A stretch of DNA of 20,064 bases. Origin: WRIS01 sp050945135. GTDB taxonomy: Bacteria > Actinomycetota > Coriobacteriia > Coriobacteriales > Eggerthellaceae. A model generated the notes under the pieces. The model saw only the letters and a list, made by a program, of their open reading frames with translations. It was not told the origin of the DNA and did no database searches. Below, piece by piece: positions 7,469-15,379 of the stretch (positions are counted from its first letter, which is position 1; each line of letters begins with the position of its first letter). Location: the NCBI GenBank assembly GCA_050945135.1, contig JBMNSJ010000040.1, positions 1 to 20,064 of the forward strand, given 5' to 3'. A program made the position numbers and the translations under genes.

Positions 7469-8707
7469 ATGGTCGATGTCGTTCCGTTTCCCTGTGTGCG
7501 CCCCCACGAAGATTTAGTCCAGGATATTGCTGCTTTGCCTTACGATGTGTTTAATCGAAGTGAAGCTAAAGCCGAAATCGCCAAACATCCCCGTTCTTTT
7601 CTTTCGATTGATATGCCTGAAGCTACTTTCGACACCGATATCGACCACAACGATGATGCCGTTTTTGAACGTGCTCGCGAGTTGCTTGATGCCGCAATCG
7701 AGCGCGGCGACTTCATCAGTGACGCTACTCCTCACTATTATCTCTATCGTCTAACTAACGCCGAGGGGCATAGTCAAACAGGTATTGTAGGCTGCTCATC
7801 TGTTGATGATTACGAAAGCAACCGCATCAAGAAGCACGAAAAAACGCGTGCGGACAAAGAGTACAACCGCATTCATCATGTGGATACCACAAGCGCGCAA
7901 ACAGGTCCCATATTCCTCGCATTTCGTTCTTCAGGTGTCATTGAAGAGATCATCAGGAAAAATACCTTCCAGCCTCCTCTTTACGATTTCGTTGCTGACG
8001 ATGGAGTAAGACATAGCGTCTGGCGCATTGACAACGCTGAAGATACAGCATGCATCAAAAAATCTTTCCTGAATACCGATTCGCTCTATATAGCTGATGG
8101 CCACCATCGCGCGGCATCTGCAGTAAAAGCTGGACTCATGCGCCGAGAAGCAGCAGGAAACCCAAGCGAAGCCATAGAAGCCGATCATTTTCTCTCAGTA
8201 ATTTTCCCGAGCGACCAGCTGCGTATACTAGACTACAATCGCGTTGTTACCGATCTTTCGGGTTTGAGCTCAGAGGAATTCTTCGCACGTATTGGCGAGC
8301 GCTTTGATATTACCGGACCTCAAGCTGAGCCCTTTAAGCCAAGCACTAAGGGCAGCTTCGGCATGTTCCTCAATGGTTCATGGTATGGGCTACGCATCAA
8401 AGAATCCTACCTCAACGATGATCCTGTAGAAGGACTCGATGTTGCGCTTCTGCAAAACAACCTGCTCGAACCCGTATTGAGCATTGAGGATCCCCGTACC
8501 GACAAGCGCATTGATTTCGTCGGCGGCATCCGTGGGCTTGGCGAACTCGAGCGCCGGGTTAACGAGGGTATGGCGGTTGCTTTCGCCATGTATCCCACGT
8601 CAATAGAAGAGCTTTTTGATGTTGCTGACGCTGGATTACTCATGCCCCCAAAATCCACTTGGTTCGAACCAAAGCTACGCAGCGGTATTTTCATTCACCG
8701 TATATAG
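7469..8707 (+). CDS. DUF1015 (COG4198) family protein
   Basis: This 412-residue soluble protein matches the DUF1015 family across its length. It has the N-terminal RPHEDLVQDIAALPYDVFNR segment, KKHEKTR at 121-127 followed by KEYNRIHHVD, and the hallmark ADGHHRAAS motif at 209-217. The clustered His, Asp and Arg residues suggest a nucleotide-, phosphate- or metal-binding active site, but the family has no settled biochemical role that I can state. Length is normal. ATG 7469 follows a good GAGGAG ribosome site. A possible -10 box TATCCT (7423-7428) is visible without a convincing -35 box. The gene is flanked by a terminator upstream and by the htpG promoter downstream, so it appears to be its own transcription unit. 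No link to its neighbours is evident. Confidence 0.85.
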   Translation: MVDVVPFPCVRPHEDLVQDIAALPYDVFNRSEAKAEIAKHPRSFLSIDMPEATFDTDIDHNDDAVFERARELLDAAIERGDFISDATPHYYLYRLTNAEGHSQTGIVGCSSVDDYESNRIKKHEKTRADKEYNRIHHVDTTSAQTGPIFLAFRSSGVIEEIIRKNTFQPPLYDFVADDGVRHSVWRIDNAEDTACIKKSFLNTDSLYIADGHHRAASAVKAGLMRREAAGNPSEAIEADHFLSVIFPSDQLRILDYNRVVTDLSGLSSEEFFARIGERFDITGPQAEPFKPSTKGSFGMFLNGSWYGLRIKESYLNDDPVEGLDVALLQNNLLEPVLSIEDPRTDKRIDFVGGIRGLGELERRVNEGMAVAFAMYPTSIEELFDVADAGLLMPPKSTWFEPKLRSGIFIHRI

Positions 8708-8765
8708 GACTGCCCTCGTTACTAGCAACGAATCATGAATCTCCGTGCAGATTTCTCTCTCGCGC

Positions 8766-8793
8766 TTGACATGCAAAACGGCATTATTACAAT
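8766..8793 (+). promoter_or_regulatory. Sigma-70-type promoter of htpG
   Basis: TTGACA (8766-8771) and TACAAT (8788-8793) are 16 bp apart, a near-consensus vegetative promoter. The predicted start, about 8800, falls on the first base of the CIRCE element. The leader to the htpG start codon is about 100 bases. Confidence 0.8.
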
Positions 8794-8799
8794 CATGTA

Positions 8800-8826
8800 T
8801 TAGCACTCTCAGCGCGAGACTGCTAT
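8800..8826 (+). promoter_or_regulatory. CIRCE operator (HrcA binding site) upstream of htpG
   Basis: TTAGCACTC (8800-8808), nine bases, then GACTGCTAT (8818-8826). The consensus is TTAGCACTC-N9-GAGTGCTAA. The left arm is perfect and the right arm matches at 7 of 9 positions. It begins at the predicted transcription start of htpG, the classic location for HrcA repression. Confidence 0.85.
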
Positions 8827-8903
8827 TTTTTGTGCTTTGCTTAGTTGAAATACACTCCAACGCGGAGAAGCAATGAGGGCCTAGGATTAGAAAGGAACGC
8901 TTG

Positions 8904-10814
8904 ATGCGGAAATTTAAAACTGAAAGCAAAAAACTGTTGGATCTGATGATCAATTCAATCTATACGAATAGAGAAATATTCCTCCGTGAATTGATTTCAA
9001 ACGCATCAGATGCCGTAGATAAGCTCTATTTCAAAAGTCTTACTGATTCAGATATCAAACTCGATAAATCCGATTTACGCATTCTCGTTTCCTTCGACAA
9101 AGAAGCGCGTACTATCACGGTTTCCGACAATGGCATTGGCATGACCGAAGAGGATCTGGATAAGAATTTGGGTACCATTGCTCATTCCGGCAGCTTCGAG
9201 TTTAAAGACGAGAACGCCGAACAGCAGGGTGAAGAAATTGATATCATCGGTCAATTTGGTGTTGGCTTCTATTCGTCATTTATGGTGGCAGAATCCGTTA
9301 AGGTTATCTCTCGTGCCTACGGCTTCGACAAGGCATATTGCTGGGAAAGCGACGGCGTCAAAGGTTATGCAATTAGCGAAGCCGAAAGAGATTCGCACGG
9401 AACCGACGTTATTTTGACACTGCGTCCCAACACCGAAGAAGACAACTACGATGAGTTCCTCTCTGAGTATGGACTAAAGAACCTCATAAAACGCTATTCG
9501 AACTACTTACGCTACCCCATTCAGATGGAAGTTAGCAAACGACGCGAACTCCCTAAGCCCGAAGACGCAGGCGATGATTACAAACCCGAATTTGAAGACT
9601 ATACCGAAATCGAGACCATAAACTCTATGATTCCTATTTGGAAACGCGCTAAGTCTGACGTTTCGCAAGAGGAGTACAATACCTTTTATAAGACCGACTT
9701 CCACGATTTTACGGATCCATCGCGCACCATCACCGTGCATGCAGAAGGTACTCTTTCCTACGATGCGCTCCTCTTTATTCCCAGCCGTGCACCCTTCGAC
9801 TTCTATAGCAAAGATTACAAAAAGGGATTGGCTCTCTACAGTTCCAATGTACTCATCATGGAAAAATGCGAAGATCTGCTACCCGACTACTTTAATTTCG
9901 TTCGCGGAATCGTCGATAGCCAAGACTTGAGCCTAAATATCTCACGTGAGACCCTTCAGCAAAATAGCCAACTACGCGCCATCGAGCGTAGACTCGAGAA
10001 AAAAATTAAAGCTGATTTGGTTGATTTCCGCGACAACAATCGCGAAGGCTACGAAAGCTTCTTTAAGGAGTTTGGTCAGGCCCTTAAGTTTGGTATTTAC
10101 ACTAGCTATGGTCAAAACCAGGAGCTCTTAGGCGATTTGCTACTCTTCTACTCTGCTAAGGAAGAAAAGTTTGTAACCCTTGATGAGTACACTGCTTCTG
10201 CTCACGTCGATCAAGAATCAATCTTTTATGCTACAGGAGAATCTACCGAGCGCCTGGCTAAGAGCCCAATCGTAAAATCGGTGCTTGCCAAGGGCTATGA
10301 CGTGCTCCTCTGCACCCAAGAGGTAGACGAGTTCTGCATCACTTCTATGCCCGCCTACAATGAAAAAAGCTTCAAGAATGTTGCCGGTGGCGATTTAGGT
10401 CTAGAAACCGAAGAGGAAAAAAGCAAGGCAGAAGAGGTCAGTAAAGAGAATGAGAAACTCCTGAATGCTATGCTCACTGCCTTAGGCGGCAAGGTTACCA
10501 AGGTTGCCGTATCCACTCGCTTAACCGACGCTCCCTCTGCACTGACAGCTGAGGGTCCAATTTCTCTCGAGATGGAAAAGATTCTGAATCAGATGCCAAA
10601 CGCTTCCGAAGAAGCCATCAAATCTGAGCGGGTACTTGAGCTAAACGCCGATCATCCTGTTTTTGCAGCCCTGAAAGCTGCCGAAGCCGCAAATGATACT
10701 GAGAAAATCGATCTTTACGCTGACATCTTGTATAACCAGGCACTTATGGTAGAAGGCATGCCCATTGAAGACCCTGTGGCATACGCTCAGGCAATCAGCA
10801 AATTGATGATTTAA
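8904..10814 (+). CDS. htpG: Molecular chaperone HtpG (bacterial Hsp90)
   Basis: This 636-residue protein is a full-length Hsp90. The N-terminal GHKL ATPase shows ELISNASDA with Asn33, the nucleotide-binding DNGIGM (75-80), GTIAHSG (90-96) and GQFGVGF (116-122). The middle domain carries KKGLALYSSNVLIM and LSLNISRETLQQN, and a C-terminal dimerisation region follows. There is no eukaryotic MEEVD tail, as expected for bacteria. It is a homodimeric cytosolic ATP-dependent chaperone that remodels client proteins with DnaK. ATG 8904 is preferred over the TTG three bases earlier because AAAGGA at about 8891-8896 is better spaced for it. The promoter carries a CIRCE operator, so expression should rise on heat shock when HrcA is inactivated. 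It is monocistronic, with a strong hairpin after the stop. Confidence 0.97.
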   Translation: MRKFKTESKKLLDLMINSIYTNREIFLRELISNASDAVDKLYFKSLTDSDIKLDKSDLRILVSFDKEARTITVSDNGIGMTEEDLDKNLGTIAHSGSFEFKDENAEQQGEEIDIIGQFGVGFYSSFMVAESVKVISRAYGFDKAYCWESDGVKGYAISEAERDSHGTDVILTLRPNTEEDNYDEFLSEYGLKNLIKRYSNYLRYPIQMEVSKRRELPKPEDAGDDYKPEFEDYTEIETINSMIPIWKRAKSDVSQEEYNTFYKTDFHDFTDPSRTITVHAEGTLSYDALLFIPSRAPFDFYSKDYKKGLALYSSNVLIMEKCEDLLPDYFNFVRGIVDSQDLSLNISRETLQQNSQLRAIERRLEKKIKADLVDFRDNNREGYESFFKEFGQALKFGIYTSYGQNQELLGDLLLFYSAKEEKFVTLDEYTASAHVDQESIFYATGESTERLAKSPIVKSVLAKGYDVLLCTQEVDEFCITSMPAYNEKSFKNVAGGDLGLETEEEKSKAEEVSKENEKLLNAMLTALGGKVTKVAVSTRLTDAPSALTAEGPISLEMEKILNQMPNASEEAIKSERVLELNADHPVFAALKAAEAANDTEKIDLYADILYNQALMVEGMPIEDPVAYAQAISKLMI

Positions 10815-10831
10815 AAATCGATATCAAGCTT

Positions 10832-10870
10832 GCAAACTTGGCAGAATCGTTGTTTTTCTGTCAAGTTTGC
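10832..10870. terminator. Strong hairpin after htpG
   Basis: GCAAACTTGGCAGA (10832-10845) pairs over 14 bp, with one G-U, with TCTGTCAAGTTTGC (10857-10870) around an 11-base loop. The downstream sequence CGTAATTCTTTC is only moderately T-rich, so termination may be imperfect. Its position just after the stop at 10814 favours a terminator. Confidence 0.6.
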
Positions 10871-10959
10871 CGTAATTCTTTCAAATTCACTATTAATTAT
10901 CGATGTCAGAAACAGGCATATACCTACAATAGAACCAGTTACTATGGATCGGAGGATAT

Positions 10960-11478
10960 ATGCTTATCGAGTTCAAAGGTATGCGCCCTGAAGTAAGCAA
11001 AGCCGCCTTTATTGCTGATAGCGCAACTATAAGCGGAAACGTAAAAGTCGGTGAAGACAGTTCGGTCTGGTTCGGAGCCGTAATCAGAGCTGAAGTCGAT
11101 TCTATCACGATTGGTAATATGAGTTGTGTTCAAGACAACGTCATGCTCCACGCCGATTATGACTGCCCGGTAACCCTAGGCGATCGCGTTTCAGTCGGTC
11201 ACAATGCCATTGTTCATGGTGCAAAAGTCGAAGATGATGTGATTATAGGCATGCATGCAACGGTAATGAATGGGGCACATATCAAAAAGGGCTCCCTCAT
11301 TGCAGCAGGAGCCTTGGTCAAGGAAAACACCATCATCCCAGAACGTTCTCTGGTGGCAGGAGTTCCGGGAAAGATTGTACGCACTCTCGACGAGGATACT
11401 TACCAGCATATTCTTGATAACTCGAAGGTGTATGTCGAAGATGCCAAAGAGTATGCAAAAAGCCCAATAGTGGGATAA
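10960..11478 (+). CDS. Gamma-carbonic-anhydrase-like hexapeptide-repeat protein (YrdA/PaaY type)
   Basis: This 172-residue protein is a left-handed beta-helix built of hexapeptide repeats (for example ADSATISGNVKVGEDSSVWF), and it has the gamma-carbonic anhydrase family layout. Candidate metal ligands are His64 (VMLHAD), His81 and His86 (VGHNAIVHG). The five-residue spacing of the last two matches the archaeal enzyme Cam. Proteins of this class form cytosolic trimers with a metal ion at each subunit interface. Many of the short YrdA/PaaY branch lack the acidic loop of Cam, and their reaction is unproven or is a thioesterase, so hydration of CO2 should not be assumed. ATG 10960 follows a perfect GGAGG site (10951-10955). 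A TACAAT (10925-10930) could be the -10 box. The gene appears monocistronic. Confidence 0.88.
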   Translation: MLIEFKGMRPEVSKAAFIADSATISGNVKVGEDSSVWFGAVIRAEVDSITIGNMSCVQDNVMLHADYDCPVTLGDRVSVGHNAIVHGAKVEDDVIIGMHATVMNGAHIKKGSLIAAGALVKENTIIPERSLVAGVPGKIVRTLDEDTYQHILDNSKVYVEDAKEYAKSPIVG

Positions 11479-11494
11479 TGCTACGAAACTTGAC

Positions 11495-11542
11495 TTTTCC
11501 CTCAGGAAGATATTTTATGTACTCACAGCCGTTGAGGGAAAA
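11495..11542. terminator. 10-bp dyad between the gamma-CA and merR genes
   Basis: TTTTCCCTCA (11495-11504) and TGAGGGAAAA (11533-11542) are perfect complements with a 28-base loop. The T/A ends would allow weak termination in either direction. The left arm begins inside a possible -35 box TTGACT (11490-11495), with a TTTTAT at 11513-11518, so an operator for the merR gene is the alternative. Confidence 0.4.
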
Positions 11543-11611
11543 CAACGGTGCTTGCTCGGCTTTTGCTTCACGCAATAATTGAGCATACGGAATCCAATCT
11601 GAGGAGATCCC

Positions 11612-12397
11612 ATGCGATCAGGTGAACTTGCAAAATTTGCCGGGGTAACACCTCGGACCTTGCGCCACTACCGCTCTATCGGACTTCTGCCTGAACCTCC
11701 CCGCGATAAGAATGACTATTGCAATTACCGCATCGAAGATCTTCTGCGCTTGTTGCGCATCAAAAATCTCGTATCCTTGGGCTTTTCGCTTGATAAGATT
11801 CGCGAGCCACTCGATGAGGAAAACCTTTCCGCTTCTTCAACTACTCCCGATTATCTTGACGCGCTCGACTCAGAAATCGCAACCGAAATCGAGCGACTCA
11901 ACGAACAGCGTCGAACGATTGCCGTTCTTCGAAAAGCGCAAGTCTCACCCGATACCCCAGTTCAACTGATCGATATCATTGCCCTTATGGGCAATCAAGG
12001 ACTTCCTCCCCAGCTTGTAGCACAAGAGCGCGATGCTCTGCTTTTGGTAGAAAGCAGCTACGACGAAATCGACTTTGATTTTCTTTCCGACTTTTACCAA
12101 AAGATTATTAATCATGATCTTTTCGATCGTTACCGCGAACTTGGACTACGCACCTACGAGCTTACCGAAGATGCTACAGATGAAGAAATCGAATCTCTCG
12201 CGCAAGAAAGCGCTGATATTTTGACAATTCTTGTCAAGGATCTTGATTTATCAGTGGGTTCCTCGGACACAAGCGAGGGAGATGCAATTCTAAGGATGTA
12301 CGAGAAGGAAGGTCTCGATTCTGTTCAGCGAAGGGTTTTTTCTCGCTCCCTCGAAATATATAGCAAAAACAACCCTCTTAACCTTCTCTCTGAGTGA
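11612..12397 (+). CDS. MerR-family transcriptional regulator
   Basis: This 261-residue protein opens with a classic MerR winged helix-turn-helix: GELAKFAGVTPRTLRHYRSI (4-23), the wing with YCNYR (36-40), then IEDLLRLLRIKNLVSLGFSL (41-60). A polar helix at about 86-115 is the probable dimer coiled coil. The following 140 residues form an acidic, mostly helical effector region that I do not recognise; it has no Cys cluster for metal binding. A drug or metabolite sensor is therefore more likely than a metal sensor. ATG 11612 follows GAGGAG. The MFS gene starts 137 bases downstream, and its promoter carries a dyad between -35 and -10, the standard MerR arrangement. I infer that this protein activates the exporter by untwisting that promoter. 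Confidence 0.88.
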   Translation: MRSGELAKFAGVTPRTLRHYRSIGLLPEPPRDKNDYCNYRIEDLLRLLRIKNLVSLGFSLDKIREPLDEENLSASSTTPDYLDALDSEIATEIERLNEQRRTIAVLRKAQVSPDTPVQLIDIIALMGNQGLPPQLVAQERDALLLVESSYDEIDFDFLSDFYQKIINHDLFDRYRELGLRTYELTEDATDEEIESLAQESADILTILVKDLDLSVGSSDTSEGDAILRMYEKEGLDSVQRRVFSRSLEIYSKNNPLNLLSE

Positions 12398-12466
12398 AAC
12401 GTTGGAAGTTGAAAATTCGGAAAATTCCTTCATTTCCTGATGACGAAAAAAGTTTTTGAAATTCCC

Positions 12467-12499
12467 TTGACCTAGACCTAAGGTCCAGGCTTTTACTAT
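12467..12499 (+). promoter_or_regulatory. MerR-type promoter and operator for the MFS exporter
   Basis: TTGACC (12467-12472) and TTTACT/TACTAT (12492-12499) are separated by 19-21 bp, longer than the optimal 17. The 19-bp near-perfect dyad CCTAGACCTAAGGTCCAGG (12471-12489), centred on 12480, fills the spacer. Long spacers filled by a dyad are characteristic of promoters controlled by MerR proteins. Confidence 0.75.
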
Positions 12500-12534
12500 A
12501 CCCAAGCACAAACGATATCTAGAGAGGATCTGCC

Positions 12535-13818
12535 ATGTTTGGGATGGGAACTACCATACGTTTTCTCGCTTCGAAATTTATATCTACCTTAGGCAATGCC
12601 TCGGCAGCCGTTGTTTTGCCACTCGTTTTACTTGCCATTACTGGCGACCCTTTGGCCGCCGGAACACTCGCACTTGCCTGTGGTGTGCCTCAGTTTCTTG
12701 CTGGAATCTTTGGGGGTGCTCTCCTTGATCGCTTCAATCGTCGCAACGTATCGGTAATTTCAGATTTTATATCAGCAGCTTGCGTTGCTGCTCTTCCCAT
12801 CGTCGAAATGACCGCAGGACTCAACCTTGGATGGTTCATCCTTTTTGGCGTTTTAGGTGCCATCGGCGATATTCCAGGCATGACCGCGCGCAGTGTCTTG
12901 CTTCCTTCCGTGACTGAACGTGATGGTCTCGATCTCCAACGTTTCGTTGGTATCTCGCAGGCCATGGATTCTCTCGCAGTAATCGTTGGGCCAGCCCTCG
13001 CAGCTGTACTTATCGGTACCATTGGTGGCATTCCAGCGTTTTGGGTCACTGCTGGGCTTTCCCTTTGCGCTGCCTTGATTACCCTCAGCCTTCCTCGCTC
13101 GATCGGCACAATCAAGGTAGACGAAACGCCCGTAGTGTCGGATACGACAACAGGGAGTCTCCTATCTTCGACATTAGCATCACTTAAAGTCGGTATAAAG
13201 GTCATGTTCAGAACTGACGGCATCATTACTGCAGCGATCTTGCTTTCTACCGCGATGACTATGGTAATCGGGTCCTATCAGGGACTCGTACTTCCGGTCT
13301 ACTTCACTGAACTCAATCAGCCCGAACGTTTGGGTTACGTTTTAAGCGCTCTTTCTTTAGGCCTGCTTATCGGCCCCCTTGTCTATGCCGCTCTCACAGA
13401 AAAGCTTAAGCGGCGCACCTGGTTCCTTATTTCGATGGTTGGCATGGTCCTCGGCATGGGCATCATGGCAGCTCTTCCTGCATACCCCGTTCTCCTCTTC
13501 GGTGCCTTCTTCGCGGGACTGACCTGCGGCCCCTTCTCTGCCCTTCTTGGATTTCTTGTTCTCGATAAAGTTCCTGAAGAAAATCGCGGAGCAGTCTTCG
13601 GTTTCCAGAACTCTTTTTTACTCGTTGCTTCTCCTCTTGCCGTATTCGGAAGCTCGATTCTTGTCACCATATTAGGTACGCAATTTGCTTCGTGGGTCCT
13701 TTTCGGCTTCTGGGTACTCATGACCATCGTCGCTCTTAACAATCGTTCAATGAAGCGCCTTGACGAAGAAGAACACCAGCAAAACCAAAGCGTTCACGAG
13801 GCTGCCATCAGCGAATAG
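12535..13818 (+). CDS. MFS transporter, probable drug or metabolite exporter
   Basis: This 427-residue protein has about twelve membrane segments and the MFS motif A between helices 2 and 3 (GGALLDRFNRR, 60-70). The pattern fits the MFS_3/enterobactin-exporter-like or macrolide-exporter-like group of proton-driven antiporters. The central cytoplasmic loop at about 190-225 and the charged, Gln/His-rich tail are normal for the family. ATG 12535 follows AGAGAGGA. The gene lies directly downstream of the MerR regulator and behind a MerR-type promoter, so the pair probably forms an inducible efflux unit. The exported compound cannot be read from the sequence. Confidence 0.88.
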   Translation: MFGMGTTIRFLASKFISTLGNASAAVVLPLVLLAITGDPLAAGTLALACGVPQFLAGIFGGALLDRFNRRNVSVISDFISAACVAALPIVEMTAGLNLGWFILFGVLGAIGDIPGMTARSVLLPSVTERDGLDLQRFVGISQAMDSLAVIVGPALAAVLIGTIGGIPAFWVTAGLSLCAALITLSLPRSIGTIKVDETPVVSDTTTGSLLSSTLASLKVGIKVMFRTDGIITAAILLSTAMTMVIGSYQGLVLPVYFTELNQPERLGYVLSALSLGLLIGPLVYAALTEKLKRRTWFLISMVGMVLGMGIMAALPAYPVLLFGAFFAGLTCGPFSALLGFLVLDKVPEENRGAVFGFQNSFLLVASPLAVFGSSILVTILGTQFASWVLFGFWVLMTIVALNNRSMKRLDEEEHQQNQSVHEAAISE

Positions 13819-13859
13819 CTCGTTCGGCGGGCAAAAAGGCACGTTAGCCCTGTCCTAGC

Positions 13860-13888
13860 TTGACGCAAAAATAACGCTGGAGAATAAT
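13860..13888 (+). promoter_or_regulatory. Promoter of the yedE operon
   Basis: TTGACG (13860-13865) and AATAAT (13883-13888) lie 17 bp apart. The start would be near 13895, leaving an unusually long leader of about 175 bases before the yedE start codon. The leader holds a small TCTGG/CCAGA hairpin near 13930-13947 and a CGG...CCG pair near 13974-13989, but no known riboswitch motif that I recognise. Confidence 0.6.
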
Positions 13889-14068
13889 TTCTATATTCGA
13901 GGTGATGGTGCTATCTGCAAGCATCATTGTTCTGGTCTAGTACCCAGAATCCTCGACCATATCACTTGGTTTCGGAGCTTGCCCCGAGCTACCACATGTG
14001 AGATTTCTGCACATCTCGCAAACCCGCTTTCTTCTGCGCAAAGCGAAACAACCCTAATGGAGGAACGT

Positions 14069-15124
14069 ATGAATCCCAAAAAAATCGGGTTTTGGATCTG
14101 CGCGCTCTTAGCTGTTGCAGTTCCTATCACCCTAGCAATCGGCGGAAATCCCGCCAATATGGCTATCTGTGTTGCCTGTTTTTTACGCGACACAGCTGGC
14201 GCACTACGGCTTCACGAAGCTGCTATCGTTCAGTATGTCCGTCCCGAAATCGTAGGCATTATTGCGGGCGCGTGTATCTTGGCGTTCGCCACAAAAGAAT
14301 TCAAACCAACAGCCGGATCATCACCAATAACGCGGTTTTTCTTAGGCATTATCATCATGATTGGATGCCTTATTTTCTTAGGTTGCCCCCTCCGCATGGT
14401 TTTACGTATGGCAGGCGGCGATCTTAATGCCTGGGTTGCACTCATTGGTTTTGTGGGCGGTATTTTAGTAGGCATCCTCTTCCTAAAGAAAGGCTTTTCT
14501 CTCGGCCGCGCATACGATACCAAAAAAGCTGAAGGTCTGATGATGCCGATCGCCTTTGTGGTACTACTCATCTTGAGTGTAACTACTACTGCTTTCGCGG
14601 CAAGCGTTGAAGGGCCCGGATCAGTCCATGCCCCCCTTGCTCTTTCACTGATTTGCGGCCTGGTGCTTGGTGCAATTGCTCAGCGTACGCGTCTTTGTTT
14701 TGCTGGTGGTATCCGCGACGTTTTCCTCGTTAAGGACTTTGCTGGACTGATTATGCCAGCGTGTATTTTTGTCGGCATGCTTATCTACAACATCATTTCT
14801 GGTAATTTCAATGTAGGCTTCGAAAATCAGCCTATCGCTCATAGCGAATCTCTGTGGAATATACTTGGCATGTTCGTTGTGGGCTTAGGTTGCACCCTTG
14901 CTGGCGGCTGCCCCCTGCGCCAACTCATCTTGACGGGCAACGGCTCTAGCGATTCAGCAATTACTGTTATCGGCCTAATCGTTGGTGCAGCAATTTGCCA
15001 TAACTTCGGCTTTGCCTCAAGCGCCGCAGGAACAACCGTTAACGGCCAAATTGCCTGTATCGTCTGCATAGGTCTCTTGGTTATTATAGGGCTTGTCAAT
15101 ATCCGTAAAAATCGCCTAGTGTGA
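14069..15124 (+). CDS. yedE: YedE family putative selenium transporter
   Basis: This 351-residue membrane protein matches the YedE selenium-associated branch of the YeeE/YedE (TsuA-like) family. The N-terminus GGNPANMAICVACFLRD with Cys34 and Cys37, then LHEAAIVQYVRPEIVG, is the branch signature. Two GCPLR motifs, at 105-109 and 280-284, sit in the two internally similar halves; conserved Cys in such motifs relay thiosulfate in TsuA. By family it should import a sulfur- or selenium-containing anion; selenium is inferred from association, not shown here. An in-frame extension to 13979 exists, but ATG 14069 directly follows TGGAGGAACGT and gives the family's normal N-terminus. It begins a tight operon with the TusA-like gene and the DUF3343 gene. 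Confidence 0.88.
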   Translation: MNPKKIGFWICALLAVAVPITLAIGGNPANMAICVACFLRDTAGALRLHEAAIVQYVRPEIVGIIAGACILAFATKEFKPTAGSSPITRFFLGIIIMIGCLIFLGCPLRMVLRMAGGDLNAWVALIGFVGGILVGILFLKKGFSLGRAYDTKKAEGLMMPIAFVVLLILSVTTTAFAASVEGPGSVHAPLALSLICGLVLGAIAQRTRLCFAGGIRDVFLVKDFAGLIMPACIFVGMLIYNIISGNFNVGFENQPIAHSESLWNILGMFVVGLGCTLAGGCPLRQLILTGNGSSDSAITVIGLIVGAAICHNFGFASSAAGTTVNGQIACIVCIGLLVIIGLVNIRKNRLV

Positions 15125-15138
15125 GAGGAGTGCTAGAA

Positions 15139-15348
15139 ATGATAGAACTAGATGCTAAGGGGCTCTTTTGTCCTGAACCGCTAATGATGGTCACTGATGC
15201 CATGAAAGAAAATCCTGGTCAGCCGATTCATATACTCGTGAATCAAGCATCTCCTCGAGATAACATCATCCGCTTTGCTGAAAAAAAGGGACGCTCAGTA
15301 AGCGTGTCAGAGAGCACCGCTGGCGTGTTTTCGATTACAATTTCTTAA
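15139..15348 (+). CDS. TusA/SirA-like sulfur (selenium) carrier, YedF N-domain type
   Basis: This 69-residue protein is a single TusA fold. It starts IELDAKGLFCPEPLM, with Cys11 in the CPxP motif that carries persulfide, or potentially selenide, between enzymes. The selenium-metabolism protein YedF has this domain fused to a DsrE-like half of about 100 residues; here only the TusA domain is present, and the next gene encodes a different small protein. ATG 15139 is preferred over GTG 15121, because the GAGAGGAG site (15123-15130) lies between them and serves 15139. It starts 14 bases after the yedE stop, so co-transcription is nearly certain. The likely role is to accept the imported S/Se species and pass it on in the cytosol. 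Confidence 0.85.
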   Translation: MIELDAKGLFCPEPLMMVTDAMKENPGQPIHILVNQASPRDNIIRFAEKKGRSVSVSESTAGVFSITIS

Positions 15349-15379
15349 GTAAACGAAGGTATCACCCACGAGGAAAAAT

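Noticed and set aside
12690..13226. 178-codon minus-strand open frame inside the MFS gene
   Set aside because: It is antisense to a clear MFS transporter, rich in Arg, Pro and Ser as expected of a shadow frame, and has no ribosome site or family resemblance.
13979..14068. N-terminal extension of YedE
   Set aside because: It is polar and unlike the family. ATG 14069 has an ideal GGAGGA site and yields the conserved N-terminus.
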